This document shows, one piece after another, positions 1 through 8,960 of a stretch of DNA of 40,723 nucleotides (positions within the stretch are counted from its first letter, which is position 1; every line of letters starts with the position of its first letter). A program made the translations under genes and the position numbers. Origin of the DNA: Planctomycetales bacterium (GTDB lineage: Bacteria > Planctomycetota > Planctomycetia > Pirellulales > Pirellulaceae); NCBI GenBank assembly GCA_020426845.1, contig JAGQPF010000305.1, positions 1-40,723 of the forward strand, in the 5' to 3' direction. The notes under the pieces were generated by a model. It was not told the origin of the DNA. It did no database searches and saw nothing but the letters and a program-made list of their open reading frames with translations.

Positions 1-238
1 AGTTTTGGCGAATGCTGTGGTTAGCGACCAGCACCCCGCCGGTGTCGAGCTGTTGGATGCAGATTCGTTTCAGGCCTGGATGTTCGGGCAATCGCCGGCT
101 GGAGACCCGAAAGTCGCTGAGGTGATAGAACTCGAGGTGCGGACGTTCGCGGCGCGCTTGGACGAGCCAGAAGTAGGCTGTGAACAAAAACGACGCCACG
201 CTCAGCGCCGTGGAGACGTCGATCACGTTGCCAATCAT
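1..238 (-). CDS. Membrane protein of unknown function, N-terminal part only
   Basis: The gene enters from the left edge; the visible part encodes 79 residues with no stop. The protein begins MIGNVIDV, followed by one hydrophobic segment at about residues 8-26 (ALSVASFLFTAYFWLV) and then a basic stretch (QARRERPHLEF). This looks like a single membrane anchor with the rest of the chain in the cytoplasm. The chosen ATG has only a weak AGAAG upstream. An in-frame ATG at 296-298 would add 20 residues but leave the hydrophobic segment further from the end. I do not recognise the family. The open frame, membrane segment and position divergent from the TPR gene support a real gene. Its function cannot be told from this fragment. 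Confidence 0.65.
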   Translation of the reverse strand, partial: MIGNVIDVSTALSVASFLFTAYFWLVQARRERPHLEFYHLSDFRVSSRRLPEHPGLKRICIQQLDTGGVLVANHSIRQN

Positions 239-531
239 CGCTTGCTTCTGCCTCGGCCAGTTGAATCGTGTAACGCCTCTGTAAATGCCGTTCCGCATTC
301 GGGACTGTAGCCAAGGCCTCGTTGCGAGCCAAGACCAGCTGGACATGGCGGGTGAATTGGGCAAGATCGTGCTGAATTGAGCGCTGTCCGGCTGTTTTGC
401 GCCGCCGTTCTGGCGTCGCCGGAAGTGTGTTGGTCTTGCGAAGTGCGAGTCTGATTTCCGTGCCGAGAAAACTCCCTGCAACCTTCGTTCGTCGTAATAA
501 TGTGCGGTACGACAGCGATGGACCGGACCAC

Positions 532-566
532 CGGGCCTCATAAGGGTCGCCTGCGATGGAGGCCCG
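532..566 (+). promoter_or_regulatory. Hairpin in the leader of the large TPR gene
   Basis: CGGGCCTC (532-539) and GAGGCCCG (559-566) are perfect 8-bp inverted arms around a 19-nt loop. The structure sits about 40 nt upstream of the start codon at 608. It could form in the mRNA leader and affect stability or translation. It could also be chance in GC-rich DNA. Confidence 0.3.
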
Positions 567-595
567 ACTGGACAAAAGTGAGTCCGACGGCAATC

Positions 596-600
596 GGGAG
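596..600 (+). promoter_or_regulatory. Ribosome binding site fixing the start at 608
   Basis: GGGAG lies 7 nt before the ATG at 608. The frame is open back to 500, but only the 608 start puts a signal peptide at the N-terminus. The 15 nt GGGAGAAGAACGATG differ by one base from the same region of the HEAT gene at 32721-32735. Confidence 0.7.
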
Positions 601-607
601 AAGAACG

Positions 608-3600
608 ATGCGAGTTGCATGGCTGATGGTGGGGGTCCTCGTAGTGTATGGGGGACCTCTGTTTCCCCTCGCTCCCGCCTGGGGGCAGACCGATGCGCAA
701 CTGGCCTTGGACAAGGCCCGCACCGCTTTTGCCATTGAACAATTCGGCGACGCTCGCGAGTTGCTCAAGTCAGCTGCGCAAACGGACGCGAAGAATCCGG
801 ATGTGTTCTTGTTGTTGGGCAAAGCTCACTATCAATTGGGCGAGATTGACGCGGCGATGGCGGCCTGGCGTCGCACTTTGGAGTTGGCGCCGGGGCAGGT
901 GTATGCGCGCCGCATGTTGGACGCTTTGCAGGGCGCCATTCAAGAAGCCGATGTGCGAATTCGCGTGATTCGCTCATTGCTCTCCGACGGGCTGCTCGAC
1001 GCCGCAAAGTTGGAGCTCGCCACGCTGCGAAGGCAAACGCTGGCGCCGGAGTTGGCGCTGGAGGCGCTGGCTCTGGAGGCAGAGCTGCAGTTGGGGTTGG
1101 GCAAGCCGGATCTCGCCTTGCGATCACTCCGCGAGCTCGCGGTTCGGGACCCCGGTCAGGCGAATGCCCCTCGCACTCGTCTGTTGCAAGGCAAGGTGTT
1201 GCTGAAACTCGATGCGTCGTCCGCGGCTCGCGGGCTGGCGATTCTGCAGGCAGTTCAACAAGACTTCGCCGAGTCGCCGCAAGCGGCGTCGGCGGCGTTG
1301 GCAGTGATCGAATTTCGAGTGCTGCAAGGCGAGCACGCGGTCAATGAGCTCGCCGCATGGTTGGCGACCCACGACCAGCATCCGGAGGCGGCGTTGGCCC
1401 GGAGCGCGCTGGTGTCGGCAGTGGACGTGTTGCTTGCCGCGGCCGCGCGGGATGAGACTGTTGTCGAGGGCGACTTGCTGCGGCCAACGGACGAGGCCGC
1501 GCTGGCGGCTGCCGAGCTTGCGCTGCCGCTGGTGGCGCAGGCCGAAGCATCGCTACGGATCACGCATCAGCTGAGCGAGCATCTGCAGCAGCGCTATGTC
1601 GCGAGTGGGCGGTTCCAAGTGGCGGAGTCCGCGCTCGCTCGGTTGGCCGCATTGGAACTGCCGATTGCCAGTCGCACACAACTCGCGGCCGACCGACGTC
1701 AGATTCAGGTCGCGGCGGCCAAGCACGAGCTGGATGAGATCGGCGCACGCCTCGCTCGCGATCCCGGCGCCGTCGAAACGCTGCGAGCGTGGATTCAACG
1801 CAACGATCAGCATCCACAAGCCAACGATGCGCGGTGGAAGTTGTTTGGCGAGCTGTTGGCCATTTCCCAGCGAGCCGGCGCACCTGCCGCCGATGCGAAG
1901 TTGAGCGAGCAGGAGTCGGAAGCGATTGAGCTGTTGGGGACGATTCTGGCCGAGACGCCCGCGATGGGCGATGCGTTCGTCGTCCAACTGCTGGATCACT
2001 TGAAGCAGCGTTATGTGGCGTCGGGCGCCCATGCGGCCGCGATTGCCGGACAACAGCTGGCCTTGAAACTGAGTTTGGCGCCGACGTCTCGCTTGGCGGT
2101 TCTGAATGAGCTCTACGAAGCGCAATCCGGCGCGGCGGTGTTGCGGATTCGGGCGGATGTCATGGCGGGCCGGCCGCAGCCGCGCCTGCTGCCCGCCGAT
2201 CTTGCCGCAGCTCTTGCCACGCTCGACCAGATCCAGCGTGAATTTCGCGACCACCCGGTTTGGGATCGGCGCGCCTCCATGGCGCAGGTCTTGCTGACCA
2301 TTGCCGATTCTGAACCGTGGCCGGTCGAGCCCGCTGTGAAGACGTTGCACGACTGGGCGCTGGAAGCCGCGTTGCCGGTCGCGTCTTGCGGTGATGCGAA
2401 GCTGGTCGCTTTGGCCGTGGGAGTGGTCGAGTCGGTCGTGACGCACGTGCAGTCATTGCAGCTGCCGGGGTCCGCTCGTTTGGCGGCGCGTGTCCACGCC
2501 AGGCTGCTGGCCGCGGTGGGCGAGACGGACGCGATCCGGCCCGTGACATTGATGCGGCAGATCAAACTGGAGATGGCCGAGTCGTTGCAGCAGTTTGAGG
2601 AGCGGATAAAAACGGGCAAGGATGCATTGAATGCGGCGCTCGACGATGGCCAGAAACAGCTGCTTGGCCTGGCCACGCAGTTGCTCAAGGCGCATCCCGC
2701 GTCGTCGGCCGAGCTGCTGGGTGAATTGTCGGCCTATCTGACGCCCTGGAGCCAGCGTGGCCACGATGCCGTGGTGGAGCAAGCTTACGCCCGGCTGGAG
2801 CAGGAGGTTGACGAAACGTCCTTGACTCGGCGGCGCATTCGCCTGGCGATCGCCACACATTGGATCGACCGGGTGCTGCGAAGCGACGGACAGCTGCGGT
2901 CTCGCGGCTTCCAACCGGCGGAGAAGCTGGACGAGACGTTGGCCAAGGCGCTGGTGCGCTGCTATGAGCTGCAGACGGACCTGCCGGAGAGCGCGCCGTT
3001 GGTGACCGAAATCCGTCAGCAACGCCAGCGCGTGATCGAGCACTATCGCCAATTGGAGTACTTTGGGATCGCGGGCGAGGCGATTGTGACCAAGGCCGAG
3101 CGGGCGGTGGCCGCCATTGACACGAGCGCACAACTTGAGCTCGCTGAACTGCACTTGAATGTGGCCCTCGCCGACTTGGACCGGCAGCTGCAACGCCCTG
3201 GCCCCGAGCCGATTGCGCTCTCCCCCGCCGTCCGCGAGGCAACTGCCGAACTGCAGGAATTCATCAAAGCCAGGCCGGAGAGCCCGTTGGTGCCCCGCGC
3301 GGTCGAGTTGATGATGAGCGTCGGGGGCAAGCTGGAGGCTGGCGAACAGCACTTGCTCGCCGCTGAGGTCTATCAGTCGCTGGAGACGTTTGCGGCGGAG
3401 CAGGCGCCGCTGGCTCGCGCCGGTGAAGGCAAAGCAAACACGGCCGAGCGGGCTGCTCATGCGGCCGCGTCAGCGCTGCACGTGGCCGCCACTCGCGCGC
3501 TGCAAAAGGCAATGGAGAGCCAACCCGATGACGCGCCGCCGCCGGCGCAGCTCAGCGACGAGTTTCAGGCGGCGCTGGCGGCGTACCAGGCGATTGTCAC

Positions 3601-6508
3601 CAAATACCCCAACGGCCCGCTCGTGGGCCCCGCGATCGGCAAGATCATGGAGATCGCGTTGCAGTATTCGGCCATCGACGCTTGGGACGTGGCCTCGAGC
3701 GTCTATGCCGCAGTGCAACAACAGAAGCTGCCCTTCCGCCAGCCCGAGCGGCTGGAGATGGCGATCGCCCTGTGCCAGCTTGGCAAGGTGCTGCCCGAGC
3801 ACGCGCAGCAGATGTTGGCGGCGATCACGCTTCCCGAGCGGGCGGCTCCCGTGGAGAATCCACCGCTGTCGGTGTCTGTGTTGGCGAGCTTGGTGGGCGG
3901 CAAGTTGGGCGGCAGGCGGGGCGAATTGGCAATGGGAATGGGAATGGGCGGCATGGGCGGCGCGGGCGATGCCGAGTTGTCATTGCCGCAGGCAGACTCT
4001 CCGCTGTCGGCGGCCGCAACGCCGGCTGAAACGCCCGCCGATCCGACGGCCGCCGTGCCGGCTGGCATGCCTGCGCCCGCCGCCTCGCATGCAGGCGCTG
4101 GCCCCGGCGTGATCTTGGAGGCCGGCGAGCTGGAACGCGCGCAGCGGCAAGTCGAACTGCTCGCCGCCGTGCGACAACAGCAAGCGGCCCGCACCAACCG
4201 CATCGCCATGCTCCGCGATGATGCGCTGCAAGTGTTGGCCAATGAGCCGGGGCGAAATGCAGGACAACAGGCGCAGGCGCCGCCGGTCGTTCCAGTTCTC
4301 TCCGAGGCCGAGTTGGAGCGGCAGCAGCAGGCCGTGGACAGCGCGTATGCCCTGTTTCAGGCAATTCGAGGAAACTACCCGCGATCCGAGTTCGCCGAGC
4401 AGGCGCGCGACCAGATGATGACCATCGTCGATCATTGGCGCAGCATTCGGCAATGGCAGCGCGCCGCGCAGTTGGCCAAACGGTATTTGGATGACAACCC
4501 GCGCGATCACTCGCTGCCTACCGTGCGTCTCGGAATGGCTCGCGATTACCTGGCGTGGGCCGCCAGCGCTGTCGAGGGCGAGGGGACGAAGCAAGAGTTG
4601 TTGGAGCAAGTCGCTCAACGCTTTGACGCGGCTCGTGCCGAGTTGAACGCGATTGTCGCCGCCTTTCCACAGAACCAAGCGATCAAGCACGAGGCGCAAT
4701 GGGATGTCGCCAACAGTCATCTGACCCAAGCGCGGGTCGTGGCCGGCATCAGTCGCACGTTGGCGCGAGGTCAGTTTGTCCGGGCGACCAACGAGCTGTT
4801 GCGAACCGCCGACCTGTATCATGATCACCCGAACATCGGGCAGTTGCCCGCGATGTTGTGGGGCATCTCCCAAGAGCTGACGGCCAGCGGGTTTTATGAC
4901 GAGGCGATCACGGTCTGGAACCGGATGACCTTGCGATATCCCGGCCACGAGCAGGCCGAGCAGGCGGCATTGCAGATCGCCGAGACCTATCGCGACCGGC
5001 TCGGCCAGCCGTTGCGGGCGGCGGAGTCGTATTTGGAGCTGAACTTCGCTCGGGGCGGCGACGCGGGGCTTCAGGACGCGATCTTTCAGATCGCCTCGCA
5101 ACTAGCTAGTGAGAAACGCTGGGTCGAGGCGCTGCACGTGCTGGAGACATTTGTCGACAGCTTCCCCAACCATGCCAATGCCGGCCAGGCGCTGGCGATG
5201 ATTGGACAGGTCCATCAGACCAACGAGGTCTGGGAAGACGCGATCGACGCTTACCGAAGAGTAATTTTGGCCTACGACCAAGGACCTTGGGCTCAGCAAT
5301 CCAAGTGGGCAATCGCCGAGTGCACGATCAATCTCAGCCGCTGGGAAGAGGCGCAGGGCGCCTACCGCGAGTACCAAAAGGCCTATCCCGAAGATGAGAA
5401 AGTCGCCGAGGCCACTCGCCGACTGGACGTGCTGAAGAACTTGAGCCGCTTTCAAAAAGTGGTGGACGAAGTGGGGCAGCGGAAGGCGTTCGACGCGCAA
5501 TATCAGATCGCCACGATCGTCCAAACCCAACTGTCCAATCCGGTCAAGGCGATCATCGAATTCAAAAAGGTGGTGGCGCGTTGGCCGGAGAGCCACTTGG
5601 CGGACGACGCGCTGTTTCAGGTCGGCATGATCTACTTGGAGCTGCACGAGGCCGAGAAAGCTCGCGAGTCGCTGCTGGCGGCGGCGGAAAAATATCCGGC
5701 GAGCCCGTTGGCCGACGACGCCTTGTTCCAGATTGGCGCCAGTTTTGAAGAGGACGCGCAGCAGCTCGCCGGCGTCACTCGGGGCCAGTCGATTCTGATC
5801 GCGAAGGATATCGCGCAGAAGGAGGCCTACCAGCTGTCGCAATCTCAACGGCGAATGCAGCGGGAGAAGGCGTCCGACGAGATCTCTCGATTGAAGCAAG
5901 AGGGGCGCCAGGAAGAGGCTGACAACAAAGCAGCCTTCCAGGCCGCTCGCAACCTGGACTTCGACCGCGCCAATGCGGTGGTGGTCGCGAACTGGGCGGC
6001 GCAACAGGAAGAGACGCTGACCACAGCGCAGCTGGCCGATCGGCAGGACAAGATCAACGCCTCGCTTCGCCGCGCGGTCGCGATGTTCCGTCGCGCCGCC
6101 AGCGTCGCCTCGGCGGACAAGGCCGACGACGCCCTGCTGCGGATGGCCCAGATTTACGACGAGCGGCTGAAGGATTCCGATGCCGCGATGGCCACTTGGC
6201 TGGAGATCGTCAAACAGTACAGCGGCACCACGGTCGCCGAAGATGCGAGCTGGAAAATTGCCCAGTACTACGAGACGCATGAGAAACATGCCGAGGCCAT
6301 TGAGGCCTACACGTCGTTCCTGCGCAACTATCGACGCAGCCCCAAGGCTAGCTCCGCGCAGGCCGCGATTGCCGAGAGTCACGAGCACCTGGGCAATTGG
6401 GTGGAGGCGATGGATGCCTACACCAACTACATCAACAACTATCCGGAAGGCGAGTTGGTCCAAAAGGCCAAGGAGCAAATCGCCTGGATCAAGACTTACC
6501 GGCTCTAA
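608..6508 (+). CDS. Very large exported tetratricopeptide-repeat protein
   Basis: The product is 1966 aa. The N-terminus (MRVAWLMVGVLVVYGG, ending near AWGQ at 24-27) is a Sec signal peptide, so the protein should act in the periplasm or at the cell surface. TPR-like helical pairs fill most of the chain. The first, near residues 30-110, carries the typical LLLGKAHYQLGEIDAAMAAW pattern. The C-terminal third (about 1220-1966) resembles BamD/YbgF-type TPRs with repeated YP, DDALFQIG and AI..Y patterns. A Met/Gly-rich run (MGMGMGGMGG, 1109-1118) and an Ala/Pro-rich linker to about 1190 divide the two halves. No catalytic motif is visible. TPR proteins generally scaffold protein complexes, and the length suggests a large platform. 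A second TPR gene follows 115 bp downstream on the same strand, so the two may be co-transcribed. The repeat fold is clear, but the partners are unknown. Confidence 0.9.
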   Translation: MRVAWLMVGVLVVYGGPLFPLAPAWGQTDAQLALDKARTAFAIEQFGDARELLKSAAQTDAKNPDVFLLLGKAHYQLGEIDAAMAAWRRTLELAPGQVYARRMLDALQGAIQEADVRIRVIRSLLSDGLLDAAKLELATLRRQTLAPELALEALALEAELQLGLGKPDLALRSLRELAVRDPGQANAPRTRLLQGKVLLKLDASSAARGLAILQAVQQDFAESPQAASAALAVIEFRVLQGEHAVNELAAWLATHDQHPEAALARSALVSAVDVLLAAAARDETVVEGDLLRPTDEAALAAAELALPLVAQAEASLRITHQLSEHLQQRYVASGRFQVAESALARLAALELPIASRTQLAADRRQIQVAAAKHELDEIGARLARDPGAVETLRAWIQRNDQHPQANDARWKLFGELLAISQRAGAPAADAKLSEQESEAIELLGTILAETPAMGDAFVVQLLDHLKQRYVASGAHAAAIAGQQLALKLSLAPTSRLAVLNELYEAQSGAAVLRIRADVMAGRPQPRLLPADLAAALATLDQIQREFRDHPVWDRRASMAQVLLTIADSEPWPVEPAVKTLHDWALEAALPVASCGDAKLVALAVGVVESVVTHVQSLQLPGSARLAARVHARLLAAVGETDAIRPVTLMRQIKLEMAESLQQFEERIKTGKDALNAALDDGQKQLLGLATQLLKAHPASSAELLGELSAYLTPWSQRGHDAVVEQAYARLEQEVDETSLTRRRIRLAIATHWIDRVLRSDGQLRSRGFQPAEKLDETLAKALVRCYELQTDLPESAPLVTEIRQQRQRVIEHYRQLEYFGIAGEAIVTKAERAVAAIDTSAQLELAELHLNVALADLDRQLQRPGPEPIALSPAVREATAELQEFIKARPESPLVPRAVELMMSVGGKLEAGEQHLLAAEVYQSLETFAAEQAPLARAGEGKANTAERAAHAAASALHVAATRALQKAMESQPDDAPPPAQLSDEFQAALAAYQAIVTKYPNGPLVGPAIGKIMEIALQYSAIDAWDVASSVYAAVQQQKLPFRQPERLEMAIALCQLGKVLPEHAQQMLAAITLPERAAPVENPPLSVSVLASLVGGKLGGRRGELAMGMGMGGMGGAGDAELSLPQADSPLSAAATPAETPADPTAAVPAGMPAPAASHAGAGPGVILEAGELERAQRQVELLAAVRQQQAARTNRIAMLRDDALQVLANEPGRNAGQQAQAPPVVPVLSEAELERQQQAVDSAYALFQAIRGNYPRSEFAEQARDQMMTIVDHWRSIRQWQRAAQLAKRYLDDNPRDHSLPTVRLGMARDYLAWAASAVEGEGTKQELLEQVAQRFDAARAELNAIVAAFPQNQAIKHEAQWDVANSHLTQARVVAGISRTLARGQFVRATNELLRTADLYHDHPNIGQLPAMLWGISQELTASGFYDEAITVWNRMTLRYPGHEQAEQAALQIAETYRDRLGQPLRAAESYLELNFARGGDAGLQDAIFQIASQLASEKRWVEALHVLETFVDSFPNHANAGQALAMIGQVHQTNEVWEDAIDAYRRVILAYDQGPWAQQSKWAIAECTINLSRWEEAQGAYREYQKAYPEDEKVAEATRRLDVLKNLSRFQKVVDEVGQRKAFDAQYQIATIVQTQLSNPVKAIIEFKKVVARWPESHLADDALFQVGMIYLELHEAEKARESLLAAAEKYPASPLADDALFQIGASFEEDAQQLAGVTRGQSILIAKDIAQKEAYQLSQSQRRMQREKASDEISRLKQEGRQEEADNKAAFQAARNLDFDRANAVVVANWAAQQEETLTTAQLADRQDKINASLRRAVAMFRRAASVASADKADDALLRMAQIYDERLKDSDAAMATWLEIVKQYSGTTVAEDASWKIAQYYETHEKHAEAIEAYTSFLRNYRRSPKASSAQAAIAESHEHLGNWVEAMDAYTNYINNYPEGELVQKAKEQIAWIKTYRL

Positions 6509-6623
6509 CGGCCTGTTGAAAGAGACCCCATTGGCAATCCGAATCGCCTTCACTGGGTGAATCAGGCGATGTCGGTTGCCGGATCAGGTGTTTTTCAACC
6601 GTCTACTCAACGGAAATTCGCAC

Positions 6624-8069
6624 ATGTTCAAAAGCACCGGTGGCTCCTGCGGGCCTTGCAAAGCGTTGACGCGCATCGCGCACTTGGCGTTGTCGGCCTG
6701 CCTGGTCCTGGGCACGGGACTGACGACAACGGCTCAAGAGCCCGGCGACAAACCGGCAACGCCAGACGTGCCGGCAACGCCCGACAAGCCCGCAGCGCCC
6801 GACCAACCCGCAGCGCCCGACCAACCCGCGGCGGCGGACAACTCCGCTGAAGCACAAGCTCAGCGCCAATTTGAGGCGGGGCGTGAAGCGCTGTTCCAGG
6901 GGCGCTTTCAAGATGCCATTAAGTTGTTGCGACAGGCCGTCGAAAGCGACGCCGGCAAGACCAAGACAAGCTACCAGTTGAATCTGGCTCGCGCGTATCG
7001 CTATGCGGATCAGGCCGACGAGGCGGAGAAGCTGCTCGTCGCCGTGTTGCAGCGATCGCCGGACCATGTGGAGGCAGGGCAGCTGCTATCGGAGATTTAC
7101 TACAAGGCGCGCCGTTGGCAGGACATTGAGCGAGTGCTCGCTCCGTTGTTGAAGTTTCGCCACGACTATCCGACCTATCATCTGTTGGCCGAGGCGACCT
7201 TGAATCTGGAGAAGTACGACGATGCCCGCGGCTATTACACCGAGGCGATCAAGCTGAATCCGCAGAGCGCTCCGGATCACTACCAGCTAGGCAACATCCA
7301 CCTGGCCGAGAATCGCTGGGCTTTGGCCGCGAAGGCGTACGAGGACGCAATGCAGCTCGGCCTGGATAGCGCCCTGTTGCGATACAAGCTGGCATCAGCC
7401 TACTTCAACCTGCGGAACTACTTCGGTCGCGTGAGCCAGGTGCAGGTTGCTTCGGGCGCCGTGGGCGAGATCAGTGGCGATTGGTACCTGATCGAGCGGG
7501 TGCCGGGCGAGAAGGATGCGTTCCGCGCAGCGCCCCGCCAATCGGCGATCTATCAGCTCGCGGCGGCGATCGAAGGCGGCATGGAGGACGGGCCCGACGT
7601 GCAGATGATGTTGGCGAACACCTACCTGAATGCGCGGCGATTCGAGCAAGCGTACGCCCTGTATCAGAAGCTCGGCGAAACCGTTCCGGAGCAAGATCGC
7701 GCCTTGCATCACTACTATTTCGCCCAAAGCGCCTTGGGGGTCGGGAAGTATGACGAGTATCTCTCGCACCTGCAGCAAGCGGCCCAGCTAGACGCCGATG
7801 GCTACCGAGCTGCGCTGGTCGATGCATTTTTGAATGTGGCGGATCGCCACAACCAGGCCGGCGACCTGGAGAAGTACATCGAGTACTTGTCGATGGCATT
7901 GCAGCAGAACCCGCAGGCGGCCTCGCTGCACCTCAAACTTGCCGAGGCCTTCGATGAAGCGAAGCAATTCGGCAAAGCCGTGCAGCAGTGGCGGATGGTG
8001 CTGGACCTCGAGCCGGATCATCCGCGGCGGACGGAATTGCTGAATCTCATTAAGAAACGCGGCGGCTAG
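6624..8069 (+). CDS. Exported tetratricopeptide-repeat protein
   Basis: The product is 481 aa. The ATG at 6624 is preferred over an in-frame one at 6576: it follows GGAA (6612-6615) with 8 nt spacing and gives a signal peptide (hydrophobic LALSACLVLGTGL, then TTTAQ). LSAC at 23-26 resembles a lipobox but lies inside the hydrophobic core, so signal peptidase I cleavage is more likely. A linker of PATPD/PAAPDQ units follows at about 42-70. The rest is TPRs: residues about 75-250 hold several standard 34-residue units, as in YHLLAEATLNLEKYDDARGYY, and the C-terminus holds more. The TPRs probably bind a partner in the envelope. The gene lies downstream of the 1966-aa TPR protein, suggesting one assembly. 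No enzymatic motif is present. Confidence 0.9.
   Translation: MFKSTGGSCGPCKALTRIAHLALSACLVLGTGLTTTAQEPGDKPATPDVPATPDKPAAPDQPAAPDQPAAADNSAEAQAQRQFEAGREALFQGRFQDAIKLLRQAVESDAGKTKTSYQLNLARAYRYADQADEAEKLLVAVLQRSPDHVEAGQLLSEIYYKARRWQDIERVLAPLLKFRHDYPTYHLLAEATLNLEKYDDARGYYTEAIKLNPQSAPDHYQLGNIHLAENRWALAAKAYEDAMQLGLDSALLRYKLASAYFNLRNYFGRVSQVQVASGAVGEISGDWYLIERVPGEKDAFRAAPRQSAIYQLAAAIEGGMEDGPDVQMMLANTYLNARRFEQAYALYQKLGETVPEQDRALHHYYFAQSALGVGKYDEYLSHLQQAAQLDADGYRAALVDAFLNVADRHNQAGDLEKYIEYLSMALQQNPQAASLHLKLAEAFDEAKQFGKAVQQWRMVLDLEPDHPRRTELLNLIKKRGG
6789..6824 (+). repeat. Tandem 18-bp repeat coding for PAAPDQ
   Basis: Two exact copies of an 18-bp unit (6789-6806, 6807-6824) encode PAAPDQ-PAAPDQ. Related PATPDV and PATPDK units precede them. 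They form a flexible Pro/Ala/Asp linker between the signal peptide and the TPRs. The copy number may vary between strains. Confidence 0.75.
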
Positions 8070-8122
8070 AGGTTGCAGAGGTGAGACCCAAGTGGTCCGG
8101 CGCAGCCCTATGGATCGTCCGT

Positions 8123-8146
8123 CGCGTGGGCGTCCTCGCCCGCGTG
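8123..8146. other. GC-rich hairpin in the spacer after the TPR gene
   Basis: Bases 8125-8132 and 8137-8144 pair over 8 bp (one G-T) around a TCCT tetraloop, and outer bases extend the stem slightly. It begins about 55 nt after the TPR stop codon. No T-run follows, so it is not a standard intrinsic terminator. It may protect mRNA ends, act as a repeat-type palindrome or have no role. Confidence 0.35.
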
Positions 8147-8254
8147 TGGCGGTTTAACCGTCGGACTCGAGGCGGAACGCATCGCCCAGTGAAGGGCATA
8201 CTGGGAGGGCCGCCGTTGCGAGTTTGCGATGCTTCGAGTGGGCAAGATCGAACC

Positions 8255-8260
8255 GGGGAG
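8255..8260 (+). promoter_or_regulatory. Ribosome binding site supporting the start at 8265
   Basis: GGGGAG lies 4 nt before the ATG at 8265. The alternative in-frame ATG at 8229 has no purine-rich site at a useful distance, so 8265 is preferred even though the spacing is short. Confidence 0.5.
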
Positions 8261-8264
8261 CGCC

Positions 8265-8885
8265 ATGGTGGACGAACAGTGGCTCAACGACTACGTGTTT
8301 ACGGTGACCGGTTTTCTGACCGCGGCGGAGTGCGCCAAGTACATCCGGATCAGCGAGGACGTGGGCTACGAGCCGGCGTTGCTCACCAGTCCCCGGGGAA
8401 ACGTGCTGCGCAAGGACATACGCAGCAACGAGCGCGTGATGTTCTGTAACGACGAGATTGCCGACTGGCTATGGCAACGCGCTCGCGACTTTGTCCCCCG
8501 GGAATTTGACGGGCGACCGGCCGTAGGGGTCAACGAACTGTTGCGGTTCTATCGCTACGAACCGGGACAGCAATTCGATTGGCATCAGGATTTTCCGTAC
8601 GAACGCGACAACGGAGAGCAGAGCTACTTGACGCTGTTGGTCTACCTGAATGACGACTTCGATGGCGGCGAAACCTCGTTCGACGATTCGTACTCGGAGG
8701 AGGCGTTTGACGAGTTTCGGGTGACTCCGGTGCGAGGCATGGCCTTGTTCTTCGAACACGCCACGCACCACAAGGGAGAGCCTGTGACGAAAGGGCGCAA
8801 GTACGTGATGCGCACGGATGTCATGTACGGACCCGAGGACGCGGAATTCGGCAATGAGTTTGACGATGAATTCGACGATTCGTAG
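8265..8885 (+). CDS. 2-oxoglutarate/Fe(II)-dependent oxygenase, prolyl-4-hydroxylase type
   Basis: The product is 206 aa. Enzymes of this family couple decarboxylation of 2-oxoglutarate to hydroxylation of a substrate, often a prolyl residue. The double-stranded beta-helix core shows the metal-binding His107-x-Asp109 (WHQD), a distal His at 169 (HKGEPVTKGRK) and Lys179 ten residues later, as expected for binding the 2-oxoglutarate carboxylate. The GGET turn (134-137) and the LLRFYRYEPGQQF strand (92-104) are also typical. There is no signal peptide, so the enzyme should be cytoplasmic. The C-terminus is strongly acidic (EDAEFGNEFDDEFDDS). The catalytic set looks complete. The target could be a protein side chain or a small molecule and cannot be read from the sequence. 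The gene converges on the chemoreceptor gene with a 75-bp gap. Confidence 0.9.
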   Translation: MVDEQWLNDYVFTVTGFLTAAECAKYIRISEDVGYEPALLTSPRGNVLRKDIRSNERVMFCNDEIADWLWQRARDFVPREFDGRPAVGVNELLRFYRYEPGQQFDWHQDFPYERDNGEQSYLTLLVYLNDDFDGGETSFDDSYSEEAFDEFRVTPVRGMALFFEHATHHKGEPVTKGRKYVMRTDVMYGPEDAEFGNEFDDEFDDS

Positions 8886-8960
8886 ACCGAATTCCTGCGG
8901 CCGATTTCAGCGGACTCGCGTTTTGCGTTTTAGAATGGGCGCGTACTGTTCAATCGGTTG

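Larger units (their letters stand above)
239..607. other. Divergent intergenic region
   Basis: This 369-bp spacer lies between the divergent membrane-protein and TPR genes and must hold both promoters. I see no convincing -35/-10 pair. Short open frames cross it on both strands, but their predicted products are rich in Arg, Ser and Pro and resemble no family, so I treat it as non-coding. A hairpin at 532-566 is listed separately. Confidence 0.5.

Noticed and set aside
1553..6553. Several long minus-strand open frames (up to 483 codons) opposite the TPR gene
   Set aside because: They lie wholly antisense to a clear TPR protein, have Arg/Leu/Gln-rich products without domains, and arise from the strong GC bias at third positions.
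6515..6600. GTTGAAA and TTTCAAC as a terminator-like inverted repeat between the two TPR genes
   Set aside because: The complementarity is only about 7 bp with a loop of some 65 nt, and no T-run follows.
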